From assembly GCA_000803105.1 (NCBI GenBank), contig JTDA01000015.1:1-64000 (forward strand): a stretch of 64,000 nucleotides of DNA, in the 5' to 3' direction. Of the stretch, positions 53,938 through 62,752 are shown in pieces. Position 1 is the first letter of the stretch. Every line of letters begins with the position of its first letter. The DNA comes from Coprobacter secundus (GTDB lineage: Bacteria; Bacteroidota; Bacteroidia; Bacteroidales; Coprobacteraceae). Below the pieces are notes generated by a model. That model was not told the origin of the DNA and did no database searches. It saw only the letters and a list, made by a program, of their open reading frames with translations. A program made the translations under genes and the position numbers.

Positions 53938-55857
53938 ATGTATAAGTATGTGAATTTTGCTGTTGCTTTTGTTCTCATGGTGCCGTTGGTATTGTCGTGC
54001 CAGTCAGATATTTTAGCTGGTGAAGATATGGACGGTATTGAAGCAGTGTGGAGGTCGTCTGTCGATGTGCCCGGGCATCCTCGTTTGTTTTTATTGAAAG
54101 GAGAAGAGAAGAATATAAAAGCAATATTGACTGATATGCAGTATGCAAAGGTACATAACGGGATATTGTCTACTGCGGGAAATTTGTTGTCTACGCCTCT
54201 TCCTGAACGGGTATTGACCGGTAAAAGATTATTGGATGTATCGCGAGAATGTATTAAACGTATATTTTATTGGTCTTATGCATACCGGATGACTGCTGAT
54301 TCTCGCTTTTTGGAAAGAGCCCGGCAGGAGATGTTGGCTGTTGCAAGTTTCAGTGACTGGAATCCTTCTCACTTTCTGGATGTTGCGGAGATGACAGTAG
54401 CCATGTCTATAGGGTATGATTGGTTATATGATGATTTGCCGGATACAGAAAGGGTTTTGATAAAGGACGCTATTTTGAAGAAAGGGTTGGAGCTTTCTAT
54501 GGATTCAGAAAATAATGATTTTCTTTGGAAGGCAAATAATTGGAATCAAGTATGTAATGCGGCTATGGTTATAGGTGCTCTGGCTCTTTATGAGGATGAT
54601 GAGGAATTTGCGAAGGAGATAATAACTCGGTCTGTAGCTTCAATAAAACTGGCTCTGTCCGGTTATGGAATAGATGGAAATTATCCGGAGGGATATGGTT
54701 ATTGGGGATACGGCACTTCTTATCAAGCTATATTTTTCTCAGCATTGCAGAAGGCGTTACAGACGGACTTCGGGTTGTTGAGTGATGTACCGGGATTTGA
54801 TAATTCAGGGCAGTATGCTTTGCAGATGATAGCTCCGTCGTTATTGTCTTTCAATTATTCGGATACTGATAGTGGCACATCGATAAACCCTACGTTATTT
54901 TGGTTTGCCCAGCGGGAACATGATCCTTCGCTTTTATGGATAGAGCGGCAGCAGATAGAACGGGCTACGTCATTTTCGTACCGTTTGCTTCCTTTTTTAT
55001 TATTATGGGCTTCTGAAGTCGGTTCGATAGATGTGGTTGCCCCCCGTAAAAATGTATGGGTGGCTCGTAATGCAAATGCTGTGGCTGTGATGCGTACATC
55101 ATGGAGTAATCGGGATGCTATTTATGTCGGTGTGAAGGGAGGCTCTCCGGCGGAGAGTCATGGACATATGGACGTAGGGTCGTTTGTTTTGGAGGCTCAA
55201 GGGGTACGTTGGGGAATAGACCTGGGTATGCAGGATTATAATTCGCTAGAGTCTTATGGTCTTTCGATTTTCGGGACGGAACAGGATTCGGAGCGTTGGA
55301 AGGTATTTCGTATGAATAACTTTTCGCATAATACATTGGCTGTTGATGGACAGTTACAGCGTGTCGACGGGGATGCTTCTTTTATTTCTTATTCGGATAA
55401 TCCGCTATTTATGAATGCCGTGTTGGACCTTACCCCGGTGTACGAAGGCTTGTTGCAGGAGGTAAGGCGTGGTATTGCTATTATAGATAATGGTTTTGTC
55501 GTGGTGCAAGATGAGATAAAGACTTTGAACCGGATATCGACAGGAGTACGCTGGTCAATGGCTACCCAGGCGACTGTAAATATTGTAGACCGGAATACAT
55601 TTTGTCTTTCTCAGGGTGAAAGACGTTTGTTGGTGCGAGTTGTACAACCGGAGGATGCAGTTTTGAGAGTATGGCCTGCTACCGGAAGGTATGAGTATGA
55701 TGCTTCGAATGAAGGATGCAGCTTGATAGGATTTGATACGTGGATTCCAGGTAATGTATCACGTACGTTACAGGTAAGACTGATACCGGAGTGTTCTCCT
55801 ACTTCGGAGCAGGATGTGCCTGCGTTGTCGGAGTGGAAAGTAACCAGTTATTTGTAA
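53938..55857 (+). CDS. heparinase II/III-family polysaccharide lyase, lipoprotein
   Basis: The start is at the ATG at 53938, as a GTG at 53923 is less likely. A lipobox at C21 (VLSC) makes it membrane-anchored. It is paralogous to the lyase at 44129-46000 and shares the motifs DWNPSHFLDVAEM, NNWNQVCNAA, YPEGYGYWGYGTSYQ and SHGHMDVGSFV. These provide the expected catalytic Asn/His/Tyr and the metal His. It may act at the cell surface while the first lyase acts in the periplasm, but this is inference from signal types. Its length of 639 aa is normal. Confidence 0.87.
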   Translation: MYKYVNFAVAFVLMVPLVLSCQSDILAGEDMDGIEAVWRSSVDVPGHPRLFLLKGEEKNIKAILTDMQYAKVHNGILSTAGNLLSTPLPERVLTGKRLLDVSRECIKRIFYWSYAYRMTADSRFLERARQEMLAVASFSDWNPSHFLDVAEMTVAMSIGYDWLYDDLPDTERVLIKDAILKKGLELSMDSENNDFLWKANNWNQVCNAAMVIGALALYEDDEEFAKEIITRSVASIKLALSGYGIDGNYPEGYGYWGYGTSYQAIFFSALQKALQTDFGLLSDVPGFDNSGQYALQMIAPSLLSFNYSDTDSGTSINPTLFWFAQREHDPSLLWIERQQIERATSFSYRLLPFLLLWASEVGSIDVVAPRKNVWVARNANAVAVMRTSWSNRDAIYVGVKGGSPAESHGHMDVGSFVLEAQGVRWGIDLGMQDYNSLESYGLSIFGTEQDSERWKVFRMNNFSHNTLAVDGQLQRVDGDASFISYSDNPLFMNAVLDLTPVYEGLLQEVRRGIAIIDNGFVVVQDEIKTLNRISTGVRWSMATQATVNIVDRNTFCLSQGERRLLVRVVQPEDAVLRVWPATGRYEYDASNEGCSLIGFDTWIPGNVSRTLQVRLIPECSPTSEQDVPALSEWKVTSYL

Positions 55858-55880
55858 ATATAATAGATATTTTTAATGTG

Positions 55881-57077
55881 ATGAGAAATTTGATTTTTAG
55901 TATGATGTGTGTGGTGACTGTATGGAGTGCGTGTACGACACAGGAACCTATGGAGAATGTAATCGAGAGAGGTTTGGAACGGGCTGTGATACAATCAAAA
56001 GGTATGGCTGAAGAGCTGTCGGGGAAGCCGGATTTATTGCCCAGAAGTATGGATAAAGAGGGCCGGTTGACGACTTCGGATTCGAGATGGTGGACGAGTG
56101 GTTTTTTCCCGGGAACATTGTGGTATTTGTATGAAGCTACGGGCGATTCTGAACTGAAAAAGTATGCGGAAATATATACTCAACGTGTCGAAAGGGAGAA
56201 GAATACGACTGATAATCATGATGTAGGCTTTATGCTTTATTGCAGTTTTGGAAACGGATTGCGAATAACGGGAAATCAGTTTTATAAGTCGGTATTGTTG
56301 CAAGGAGCTGAGTCTCTCTCGACGCGTTATCATGCTGGAGCCGGACTGATACGTTCGTGGGATTTTAATGAAGATAAATGGCAATATCCGGTGATTATTG
56401 ATAATATGATGAATCTTGAATTATTGTTATGGGCAAGTAAGAATTCGGACAGTACAAAATATAAAGACATTGCCCTGAAACATGCCGATAAAACCATGAA
56501 AAATCATTATCGTCCGGACTACAGTAGTTACCATGTGGTGTCGTATGATACGATTACCGGAGGAGTAGAGAAAAAGAATACGAATCAGGGATATGCAGAT
56601 GAGAGTTCGTGGGCAAGGGGACAGGCTTGGGGTCTTTATGGATATACGATGATGTATCGTGAAACAGGTATTGGTCGTTATCTTACTATGGCCGAAAATA
56701 TTGCAAACTATTTGTTGAGCCATAAGAATATGCCTGCGGATGGGATTCCTTACTGGGACTTTGATGCTCCGGAGATTCCGAATGCCGAACGTGATGCTTC
56801 GGCAGCGGCTATAATGGCTTCTGCTTTTATAGAGTTAAGTACTGTGACAAAAGACAAGAAACTTTCGGAGTCTTGTTTGAGAATGGCTGAAAAACAATTG
56901 CGGACATTGTCATCGGATACGTACTTGGCTGCACCGGGAACAAATGCTCATTTTGTCCTGAAACATTCGGTCGGAAATATGCCTATTAATGCGGAGGTGG
57001 ATGTGCCTTTGTCTTATACCGATTATTATTATGTAGAGGCTCTTTTGCGTTATAAAAAATGGTATGATAAAGTATAA
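55881..57077 (+). CDS. GH88 unsaturated glucuronyl/galacturonyl hydrolase, lipoprotein
   Basis: It removes the 4,5-unsaturated uronic acid left at the non-reducing end of lyase products. The start is the ATG at 55881, giving a lipobox at C18 (WSAC); the open frame extends 90 bp upstream but overlaps the lyase. The catalytic pair is D114 (HDVGF) and D174 (IIDNMMN). The motifs WWTSGFFPGTLWYLYE and SSWARGQAWGLYG are characteristic. It is 398 aa, normal for GH88. It is the last + strand gene before the convergent HTCS. Confidence 0.94.
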   Translation: MRNLIFSMMCVVTVWSACTTQEPMENVIERGLERAVIQSKGMAEELSGKPDLLPRSMDKEGRLTTSDSRWWTSGFFPGTLWYLYEATGDSELKKYAEIYTQRVEREKNTTDNHDVGFMLYCSFGNGLRITGNQFYKSVLLQGAESLSTRYHAGAGLIRSWDFNEDKWQYPVIIDNMMNLELLLWASKNSDSTKYKDIALKHADKTMKNHYRPDYSSYHVVSYDTITGGVEKKNTNQGYADESSWARGQAWGLYGYTMMYRETGIGRYLTMAENIANYLLSHKNMPADGIPYWDFDAPEIPNAERDASAAAIMASAFIELSTVTKDKKLSESCLRMAEKQLRTLSSDTYLAAPGTNAHFVLKHSVGNMPINAEVDVPLSYTDYYYVEALLRYKKWYDKV

Positions 57078-57096
57078 TGGGTTGTATGGAATATTG

Positions 57097-58698
57097 CTAT
57101 GTATCCTTGTGTGGTGATGTAGATTTTGCTTTCTGATTTTTTTGCCTGTATTCGGTAGGGGTGTATGCAAAACGGTCTTTAAAACATTTTTTAAAGTATT
57201 TTGGGGTTGAGAATCCTAAGTCGTAGGCGATTTCGCTTATATTCATTTCGGTACAGGTAGTCAGCATTTCGGCAGCTTTTTTGAGTCGTATGTCCATGAT
57301 AAAATTGTTCGGAGTGAGCCCTGTAATACTTTTTAGTTTGGTGAAGAGAGTCGTGCGCCCGAGACCTATTTCGGAGGCAAATGTATCGACACTAAATTGT
57401 TCGTTGAAGAGATTTTTCCGGACGATTTCGGTTGCCCGATTGAGCAGTTCGTGGTCTAACGGGTTGGTTGCCATTTGGGGAATACTGAAATCGGGGTCTT
57501 CCCGGTATCTTTGTTGCATGATTTTACGATTGTTGATAAGGTTGTTGCATCGGATAACCAGCAGATTGATATCGAAGGGTTTGGTAATATAATCGTCGGC
57601 ACCAATCTTCAAACCTTCTATTTTGTGCTCAATAGCCGATTTTGCGGTAAGCAATACGACTGGAATGTGGCATGTGTCGAGGTTCTTTTTGATAGTTGTA
57701 CATAATTCTATTCCGGACATGCGTGGCATCATGATATCGGATATGATGATATCGGGGTCCTTTTGACGTACTTTTTGTAATCCTTCTACGCCATCGCAGG
57801 CTATGTCTGTGTTATAAAAGGGAGTGAATGTTTCGACAAGCAGTTGTAAGAGTTCTTTATTGTCTTCGACGATGAGCATTTTCCCTAATTTTTGGGTGGG
57901 TAACTCAATGATATTTTCGGAAAAGGTGCTGTCGGGTTGTACGGACTCTTGTACATTTTGTATATTCTCTTCTTGTATACGGGTAACGGAGGTTTTGAAA
58001 TGAGCATCTCCTTTTTTGAGTTTTATGGTAAAGGTCGTACCATTCCCGAATTGGCTGTTTACAGATATATGTCCGCCGTGGGCGTCGACGATGCTTTTTG
58101 AGAATGTAAGTCCGATACCGGTGCCTTTGTGTTGTGTTTCTGTTTCTTCACACTGGTAGAAAGGCTCGAAAATGTGGTTTAGTTCGTTGGGCTTTATTCC
58201 AGTGCCTGTGTCGGAAATGGCAATGTCTACAGAACTGTCGGTGTCGGATACGACTATTTTTATTTCTCCGTTCGAAGGAGTGAATTTAAAAGCGTTGGAG
58301 AGTAGATTGTTGAAGACTTTTTGCATCTGACGTGTGTCTATCCATATTTTTATTTCTTTGTCGGGGCATTGGGTGGTAAATTTGATTTTTTTATTAGCAG
58401 CGTATTCTTTGAAAAGTGCCGATATCTCTTCGATGAAAACAGAAATGTCGGTATGTGATATTTTCAGTTTCATGTACCCTTGCTCCTGTTTTCGGAACTC
58501 GATAAGTTCTTCTACGAGCTTTTTGAGATTATCGGCATTTTTGTATATGTTCAGGACTTTATGTGTGGCTGTAGGTGATAGATTGTATGATTTCAACAGA
58601 GAGTCGGTTTGTCCTAATATTAAAGTCAGAGGGGTATTGAATTCGTGTGATATATTGGTAAAAAAGCGAAGCTTTGATTGCGTGGCTTTTTCGGTCAT
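57097..58698 (-). CDS. HTCS kinase-receiver-AraC fragment
   Basis: This is the downstream half of the split regulator: HisKA (catalytic His at residue 18 of this frame), HATPase, receiver and AraC domain, 533 aa from the internal ATG at 58698. If translated alone it would be a soluble kinase-regulator without a sensor. See the spanning entry. Confidence 0.65.
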   Translation of the reverse strand: MTEKATQSKLRFFTNISHEFNTPLTLILGQTDSLLKSYNLSPTATHKVLNIYKNADNLKKLVEELIEFRKQEQGYMKLKISHTDISVFIEEISALFKEYAANKKIKFTTQCPDKEIKIWIDTRQMQKVFNNLLSNAFKFTPSNGEIKIVVSDTDSSVDIAISDTGTGIKPNELNHIFEPFYQCEETETQHKGTGIGLTFSKSIVDAHGGHISVNSQFGNGTTFTIKLKKGDAHFKTSVTRIQEENIQNVQESVQPDSTFSENIIELPTQKLGKMLIVEDNKELLQLLVETFTPFYNTDIACDGVEGLQKVRQKDPDIIISDIMMPRMSGIELCTTIKKNLDTCHIPVVLLTAKSAIEHKIEGLKIGADDYITKPFDINLLVIRCNNLINNRKIMQQRYREDPDFSIPQMATNPLDHELLNRATEIVRKNLFNEQFSVDTFASEIGLGRTTLFTKLKSITGLTPNNFIMDIRLKKAAEMLTTCTEMNISEIAYDLGFSTPKYFKKCFKDRFAYTPTEYRQKNQKAKSTSPHKDT

Positions 58699-61084
58699 AA
58701 GCTTTTCTTTTTTTCTCGAATTCGAGAGATTGTTTCAGATATAACCGGGTATGTATTTGTCTGTAAAACCAATAGCTAAAACCGGCAATCAAGATAATAT
58801 AAGAGAGGTAAGCATACCAAGTTTTGTAAAGTGGTGGCAGTATGCTGATGTTGATTGATTTGCAGATGCTTGGATATTCTTTGATACGGGTTTCGAGAGT
58901 ATAGTCTCCGGGGGGGAGACTGGTATAGGTGGGCATCTGATGGTCGTTCAGAGTAAGCCACTTGTCATTGTACCCTATCAAGCGATATTGGATGTTGAGG
59001 ATGTTTGATTTTATGTAATTATCGGTAGCAATTTGTATCGAAAATACATTGTAGTCATGTTTGAGTTTTATATTATTGGTAAACGAAATATTTTTATTGA
59101 GGATGTTATCCGGGTCAGATGTATTTACTTCAATGTTATTTACATACAGATTATTAAACCAGATTTTCGATGGTTTTATCGGAGTCTGTAACAGGTCCTT
59201 TTCTTTGAATATGACTAATCCGGTGACTCCTCCTACGTATATATCCTGATTTTGTGATACGAGAAGCGAACCGTCGTTGACCATAGTCAGAGGAAAACCT
59301 CTTTTGTAATCGTAGTTGGTGAATTGCCCTTTTTCAGGATCGAGTATGGATAGTCCGGCACTCGTACCTAAAAGCAGGCGTCCGGAAGGTAACTCAGTTA
59401 TGGCTGTAATATTGTTGTCCAATAGCCCGTCCGCTGAATGAGAGTAGTGTGCGAAGGTTTTATTGACGGGGTGGAAGAGGTTGAGTCCCCGGTCCATAGC
59501 TACGGCCCATATTCTGTTTTTACTGTCTTGGTAGAGCGATGTAATAATAGTTCCGCTTAAGCTTGATGTATCTGTCCGGTTATAATTGTAAAAAGAGAGT
59601 TTATCGAGATGGGGGTTATAGGTGTATAACCCGTTATACGTTCCGAACCAAATGTTTCCTTGATTGTCGCTGAGCAGGCTCAGTATGCTGGGTTCCAATC
59701 CATATTTATTTTTGTCAGGAAATGCAATGATAGAATTGTAGGGACGTTCGGGGTCGAATATTCCGAGCCTTTGGCTTGCACCGATAAGGAGCTTGTCTTC
59801 CCAAGAAGTAATTTTAAGATTTTTCATTTTAGCAGAATATGCCGTAATTTGCCCGGTTTTTATATCGAAACGGTTGAGTCCGTTTTCTGAAAATCCAATC
59901 CAAAGGCAGTCTCTTTCGGAATCGTAATATATTTCTTTGAGATTGAGTCTGGACAGGCCTTTTCTGTAATTTTTGAATCGGGAAGTCCGGGGAGAGTATG
60001 AGTATAGTCCACCTCCTTCTGTCCCTATCCATATAGTGCCGCGCTTGTCTTCCACGAATTTGGTGATGACGGGGAAATCGAGCCCGTATTTGCCGGGAGG
60101 GTAGTATGTAAATGGCTGAGACCGGAAATTGATATAATTGATACCTCCGAAATAGGTGCTGATCCATATCGTGCCTTGAATGTCTTTGTAAAGAGCAGTG
60201 ATAGATTCGGATGTAAGGGCTGACGGGGAATCTATATTGGAATGGAAGTGTTCGAAGGTGTGCTGTGCCGTGTCGAGTCTGCATAATCCGAATTGGGAAC
60301 CAACCCATATTTTCCCGGTGTTGTCTTCGCAGACGCATCTTACAGAATCGCTGATGAGGGTATGGGCACTTTGACCTTTGCGATAGTTTTTCAAAATTTG
60401 TCCTGAACGGTTGAGTTTTAGCAATCCTTTACCTAACGTTGATACCCATAAATAATTTTGTGTATCTTGGAAAATGTGTTTGATGGAGTATTCGGGGATG
60501 TAATGGTGTATATTGTTGTTCCTATCAAGTAGGTAAAGACCTTTGTTGGTACATATCCAACAGTTTTGGTCTGAGTCTTCAAATATATTGTAATATATTT
60601 GGTTATGGGGATTGTCAAGAATAGCGGTGCGTGTAAGGGTGGGTGATGTACCGGGATGGTATTGGTATATGGTATCTCCTACGCAAAGCCAAGTTTGGTT
60701 TTTCCCCTGATATATAGCCGAGACATTGTTTTTTATGATTGTAGTGAATGTCTCGGTCTGCATATCGAATTTTATAAAAGATTGATGGGTCCGTAAATAA
60801 AGATGCCCGTTTTTATCCCCAATAATGTTATTGATTAGCGAGATGTTCAGTTGCTTATCTTTTTGAGTATTGGAACGATATGTTTTTATTTTATTGCCGT
60901 CATAACAATTGAGGCCGGCACGGGTTGCAAACCACATACGACCGATTTCATCCTGATATATGTCGTTGGCGGAAATATGGGACAATCCATCGTTTGTCGT
61001 AATGTGATTGAACCAGTATTGTTGACTATATGTCTGTCCTATATAAAAATACAGCAATAATGTGCAGAATATAAATCTTTTCAT
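58559..61084 (-). CDS. HTCS sensor fragment (propeller, Y_Y_Y, membrane segment)
   Basis: This is the upstream half of the split regulator, 841 aa from the ATG at 61084, with the whole periplasmic sensor and one membrane segment. The last 40 or so residues after FEKK are out of frame, so it lacks the kinase. See the spanning entry. Confidence 0.65.
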   Translation of the reverse strand: MKRFIFCTLLLYFYIGQTYSQQYWFNHITTNDGLSHISANDIYQDEIGRMWFATRAGLNCYDGNKIKTYRSNTQKDKQLNISLINNIIGDKNGHLYLRTHQSFIKFDMQTETFTTIIKNNVSAIYQGKNQTWLCVGDTIYQYHPGTSPTLTRTAILDNPHNQIYYNIFEDSDQNCWICTNKGLYLLDRNNNIHHYIPEYSIKHIFQDTQNYLWVSTLGKGLLKLNRSGQILKNYRKGQSAHTLISDSVRCVCEDNTGKIWVGSQFGLCRLDTAQHTFEHFHSNIDSPSALTSESITALYKDIQGTIWISTYFGGINYINFRSQPFTYYPPGKYGLDFPVITKFVEDKRGTIWIGTEGGGLYSYSPRTSRFKNYRKGLSRLNLKEIYYDSERDCLWIGFSENGLNRFDIKTGQITAYSAKMKNLKITSWEDKLLIGASQRLGIFDPERPYNSIIAFPDKNKYGLEPSILSLLSDNQGNIWFGTYNGLYTYNPHLDKLSFYNYNRTDTSSLSGTIITSLYQDSKNRIWAVAMDRGLNLFHPVNKTFAHYSHSADGLLDNNITAITELPSGRLLLGTSAGLSILDPEKGQFTNYDYKRGFPLTMVNDGSLLVSQNQDIYVGGVTGLVIFKEKDLLQTPIKPSKIWFNNLYVNNIEVNTSDPDNILNKNISFTNNIKLKHDYNVFSIQIATDNYIKSNILNIQYRLIGYNDKWLTLNDHQMPTYTSLPPGDYTLETRIKEYPSICKSINISILPPLYKTWYAYLSYIILIAGFSYWFYRQIHTRLYLKQSLEFEKKRKAYDRKSHAIKASLFYQYITRIQYPSDFNIRTNRLSVEIIQSITYSHT
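58708..58714. repeat. A7 homopolymer at the HTCS frameshift
   Basis: The plus strand has seven Ts (58708-58714), i.e. A7 on the coding strand. Six As would read GAG AAA AAA GAA AAG CTT ATG ACC in frame with the kinase half. Seven As lead to the out-of-frame stop. Confidence 0.9.
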
Positions 61085-61159
61085 ATTTTCATGGTATGAA
61101 ACTGACAAAATGCAAATTTATAAAAATCCTGTACGAGTTTGAATGGTACAGAGAGTATG

Positions 61160-61167
61160 CAAAGTTA
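61160..61167 (-). promoter_or_regulatory. -7 promoter element upstream of the HTCS
   Basis: On the - strand this reads TAACTTTG followed by CA, an excellent match to the Bacteroidota -7 box TAnnTTTG. It lies 76 bp upstream of the HTCS ATG at 61084. A matching -33 TTTG is not clear. The rest of 61085-61330 shows no other gene. Confidence 0.5.
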
Positions 61168-61330
61168 GTAATTTTTTTACTTTTTTGGTTGACAAGAGTC
61201 GTTATTGGACATTTATTATTACTTTTGGATGTGAAAAGGGATTGGTGCCATGATAATGTTTTCTATTTACAAGTATTTTTCGGGCCATCATATAAATGAG
61301 ATGTAATTTTCTACTATTTAATTATATATC

Positions 61331-62638
61331 ATGAGAAAAAACGTTATGCTTTTTGTGGGTTTCTTTTTGTGCACATTGTTGTTATCGGCACAAAGAAACA
61401 TGAATAAAGATTTTGTAAATATACGTATGGTTCCTGACCGTCAGGACTGGACGTATAAAGTGGGTGAGAAGCCTCGGTTGAAGGTGTCTGTGGAGAAAAG
61501 CACTACTCCTGTGGGCAGTGTGATGCTGACTTATGCTATAGGCCCGGAGATGATGGCTCCGATATTGACGAAGAAGATAACTTTGAAGGATGGTACGGGT
61601 ACGATAGATATGGGGACTGTGAAAGAACCGGGATTTTTGACCTGCAGAGCTACAGTGGTTGTTGATGGAACAACTTATTCGAACTGGGTTACGGTCGGTT
61701 TTGAGCCGGAGAAGATACAGCCTACTGTGCCTTATCCGAAAGATTTTGTCGAATATTGGGAAGGGCAAAAGGAAATTGCCGATAAGGTCCCTTTGGATGT
61801 GGAAATGCAATTATTGCCTGACCGTTGTACTGCGAAGGTGAATGTGTATGAGGTTAGTTATGCTGTAAATAAGAACGGTGCTCGATTTTACGGGATTTTG
61901 TGTATTCCTAAAGCTGAAGGTAGATATCCGGCAGTATTGCATGTTCCGGGAGCAGGGGTGCGCCCGTATAATGGTGTGATAGATATGGCTGAGAAGGGTA
62001 TTATTACGTTGCAAGTAGGTATTCACGGTATTCCGGTGACATATCCCGACAGGTTGTACCGGGATTTGAGAACTGGAATATTGCAGAGTTATAATACCTA
62101 TAATCTGGATCAGAGAGATAATTATTATTATAATCGGGTTTATATTGGTTGTAAAAGGGGAGTGGATGTTATTTTCTCGTTACCTCAGTTTGACGGTGAG
62201 CGTGTGGCCGTTACAGGAGGCAGCCAAGGTGGAGCGTTATCGGTTGTTGTTGCTGCCCTTGACTCTCGTATCAAGTGCTTGTCGGCTTTTTATCCTGCAT
62301 TGAGCGATATGACGGGATATTTGCATAATCGTGCAGGTGGATGGCCCCATATGCTTCGTAATGCGGAGACTGTGAATCGGGCCAATAATACCAAAGAGAA
62401 GCTGGAGACAATCAGCTATTATGATGTTGTCAACTTTGCCCGCCAGCTCAAAGTACCGGTGTTTTTTTCTTGGGGATATAATGACCAGGTGTGTCCTCCT
62501 ACTTCTACCTATTCGGTATATAATGTAGTGACGGCTCCTAAGCACTTGATGCTTATGCAAGAAACAGCACATTGGGCTTATCCTGAGCAGTATCGTGCAG
62601 GGAATGATTTTATATTGAAGCAGTTTGATCTGAAATGA
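61331..62638 (+). CDS. acetyl-xylan-esterase/cephalosporin-C-deacetylase-like alpha/beta hydrolase
   Basis: This is a 435-aa secreted esterase. It has a signal peptide (1-20), an N-terminal beta-sandwich (about 25-125) and an alpha/beta hydrolase of the AXE1 (carbohydrate esterase 7-like) type. The catalytic triad is S298 (GGSQGG), D385 (WGYNDQVCPP) and H414 (ETAHW), numbered from this start. It would remove acetyl groups from the sugar, opening it to the lyases. It lies downstream of the PUL 2 regulator on the opposite strand and is likely part of the same utilisation function. The exact substrate is not predictable. Confidence 0.9.
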   Translation: MRKNVMLFVGFFLCTLLLSAQRNMNKDFVNIRMVPDRQDWTYKVGEKPRLKVSVEKSTTPVGSVMLTYAIGPEMMAPILTKKITLKDGTGTIDMGTVKEPGFLTCRATVVVDGTTYSNWVTVGFEPEKIQPTVPYPKDFVEYWEGQKEIADKVPLDVEMQLLPDRCTAKVNVYEVSYAVNKNGARFYGILCIPKAEGRYPAVLHVPGAGVRPYNGVIDMAEKGIITLQVGIHGIPVTYPDRLYRDLRTGILQSYNTYNLDQRDNYYYNRVYIGCKRGVDVIFSLPQFDGERVAVTGGSQGGALSVVVAALDSRIKCLSAFYPALSDMTGYLHNRAGGWPHMLRNAETVNRANNTKEKLETISYYDVVNFARQLKVPVFFSWGYNDQVCPPTSTYSVYNVVTAPKHLMLMQETAHWAYPEQYRAGNDFILKQFDLK

Positions 62639-62671
62639 GGAATTTGTTGTATTGCAAACAAGGTATTTGAA

Positions 62672-62711
62672 GACAAAAGGCGGATAAATATCTGCCTTTT
62701 GTCGTTTTTTT
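62672..62711 (+). terminator. strong intrinsic terminator after the esterase
   Basis: GACAAAAGGCGGATA at 62672-62686 pairs with TATCTGCCTTTTGTC at 62689-62703 with one G-U wobble, followed by GTTTTTTT. It closes the esterase gene and lies just upstream of metA. Confidence 0.85.
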
Positions 62712-62712
62712 A

Positions 62713-62720
62713 TAACTTTG
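62713..62720 (+). promoter_or_regulatory. -7 promoter element upstream of metA
   Basis: TAACTTTG matches the Bacteroidota -7 consensus TAnnTTTG and lies 32 bp before the metA ATG. No TTTG at the usual -33 distance is seen, as the terminator stem occupies that place. Confidence 0.4.
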
Positions 62721-62752
62721 CCGACATATAAGAAGTATAAAATAAATTTTGT

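Larger units (their letters stand above)
57097..61084 (-). pseudogene. hybrid two-component system (HTCS) of PUL 2, split by a +1 frameshift
   Basis: This is the regulator that would sense a glycan and turn on PUL 2. The sensor part runs from the ATG at 61084 (a TTG further upstream is ignored): signal peptide, two-component propeller repeats, Y_Y_Y sandwich and membrane segment (WYAYLSYIILIAGFSYWF). In the loop after the membrane segment the frame is lost at an A7 run (58708-58714) and stops at 58559. The other frame continues as a HisKA domain (ISHEFNTP, catalytic His), HATPase (DTGTGI, GTGIGL), receiver (IISDIMMPRMSG) and AraC DNA-binding domain. Removing one base of the A7 joins the halves into about 1328 aa, the usual length. 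It may be a real mutation, phase variation or a sequence error. Confidence 0.85.
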
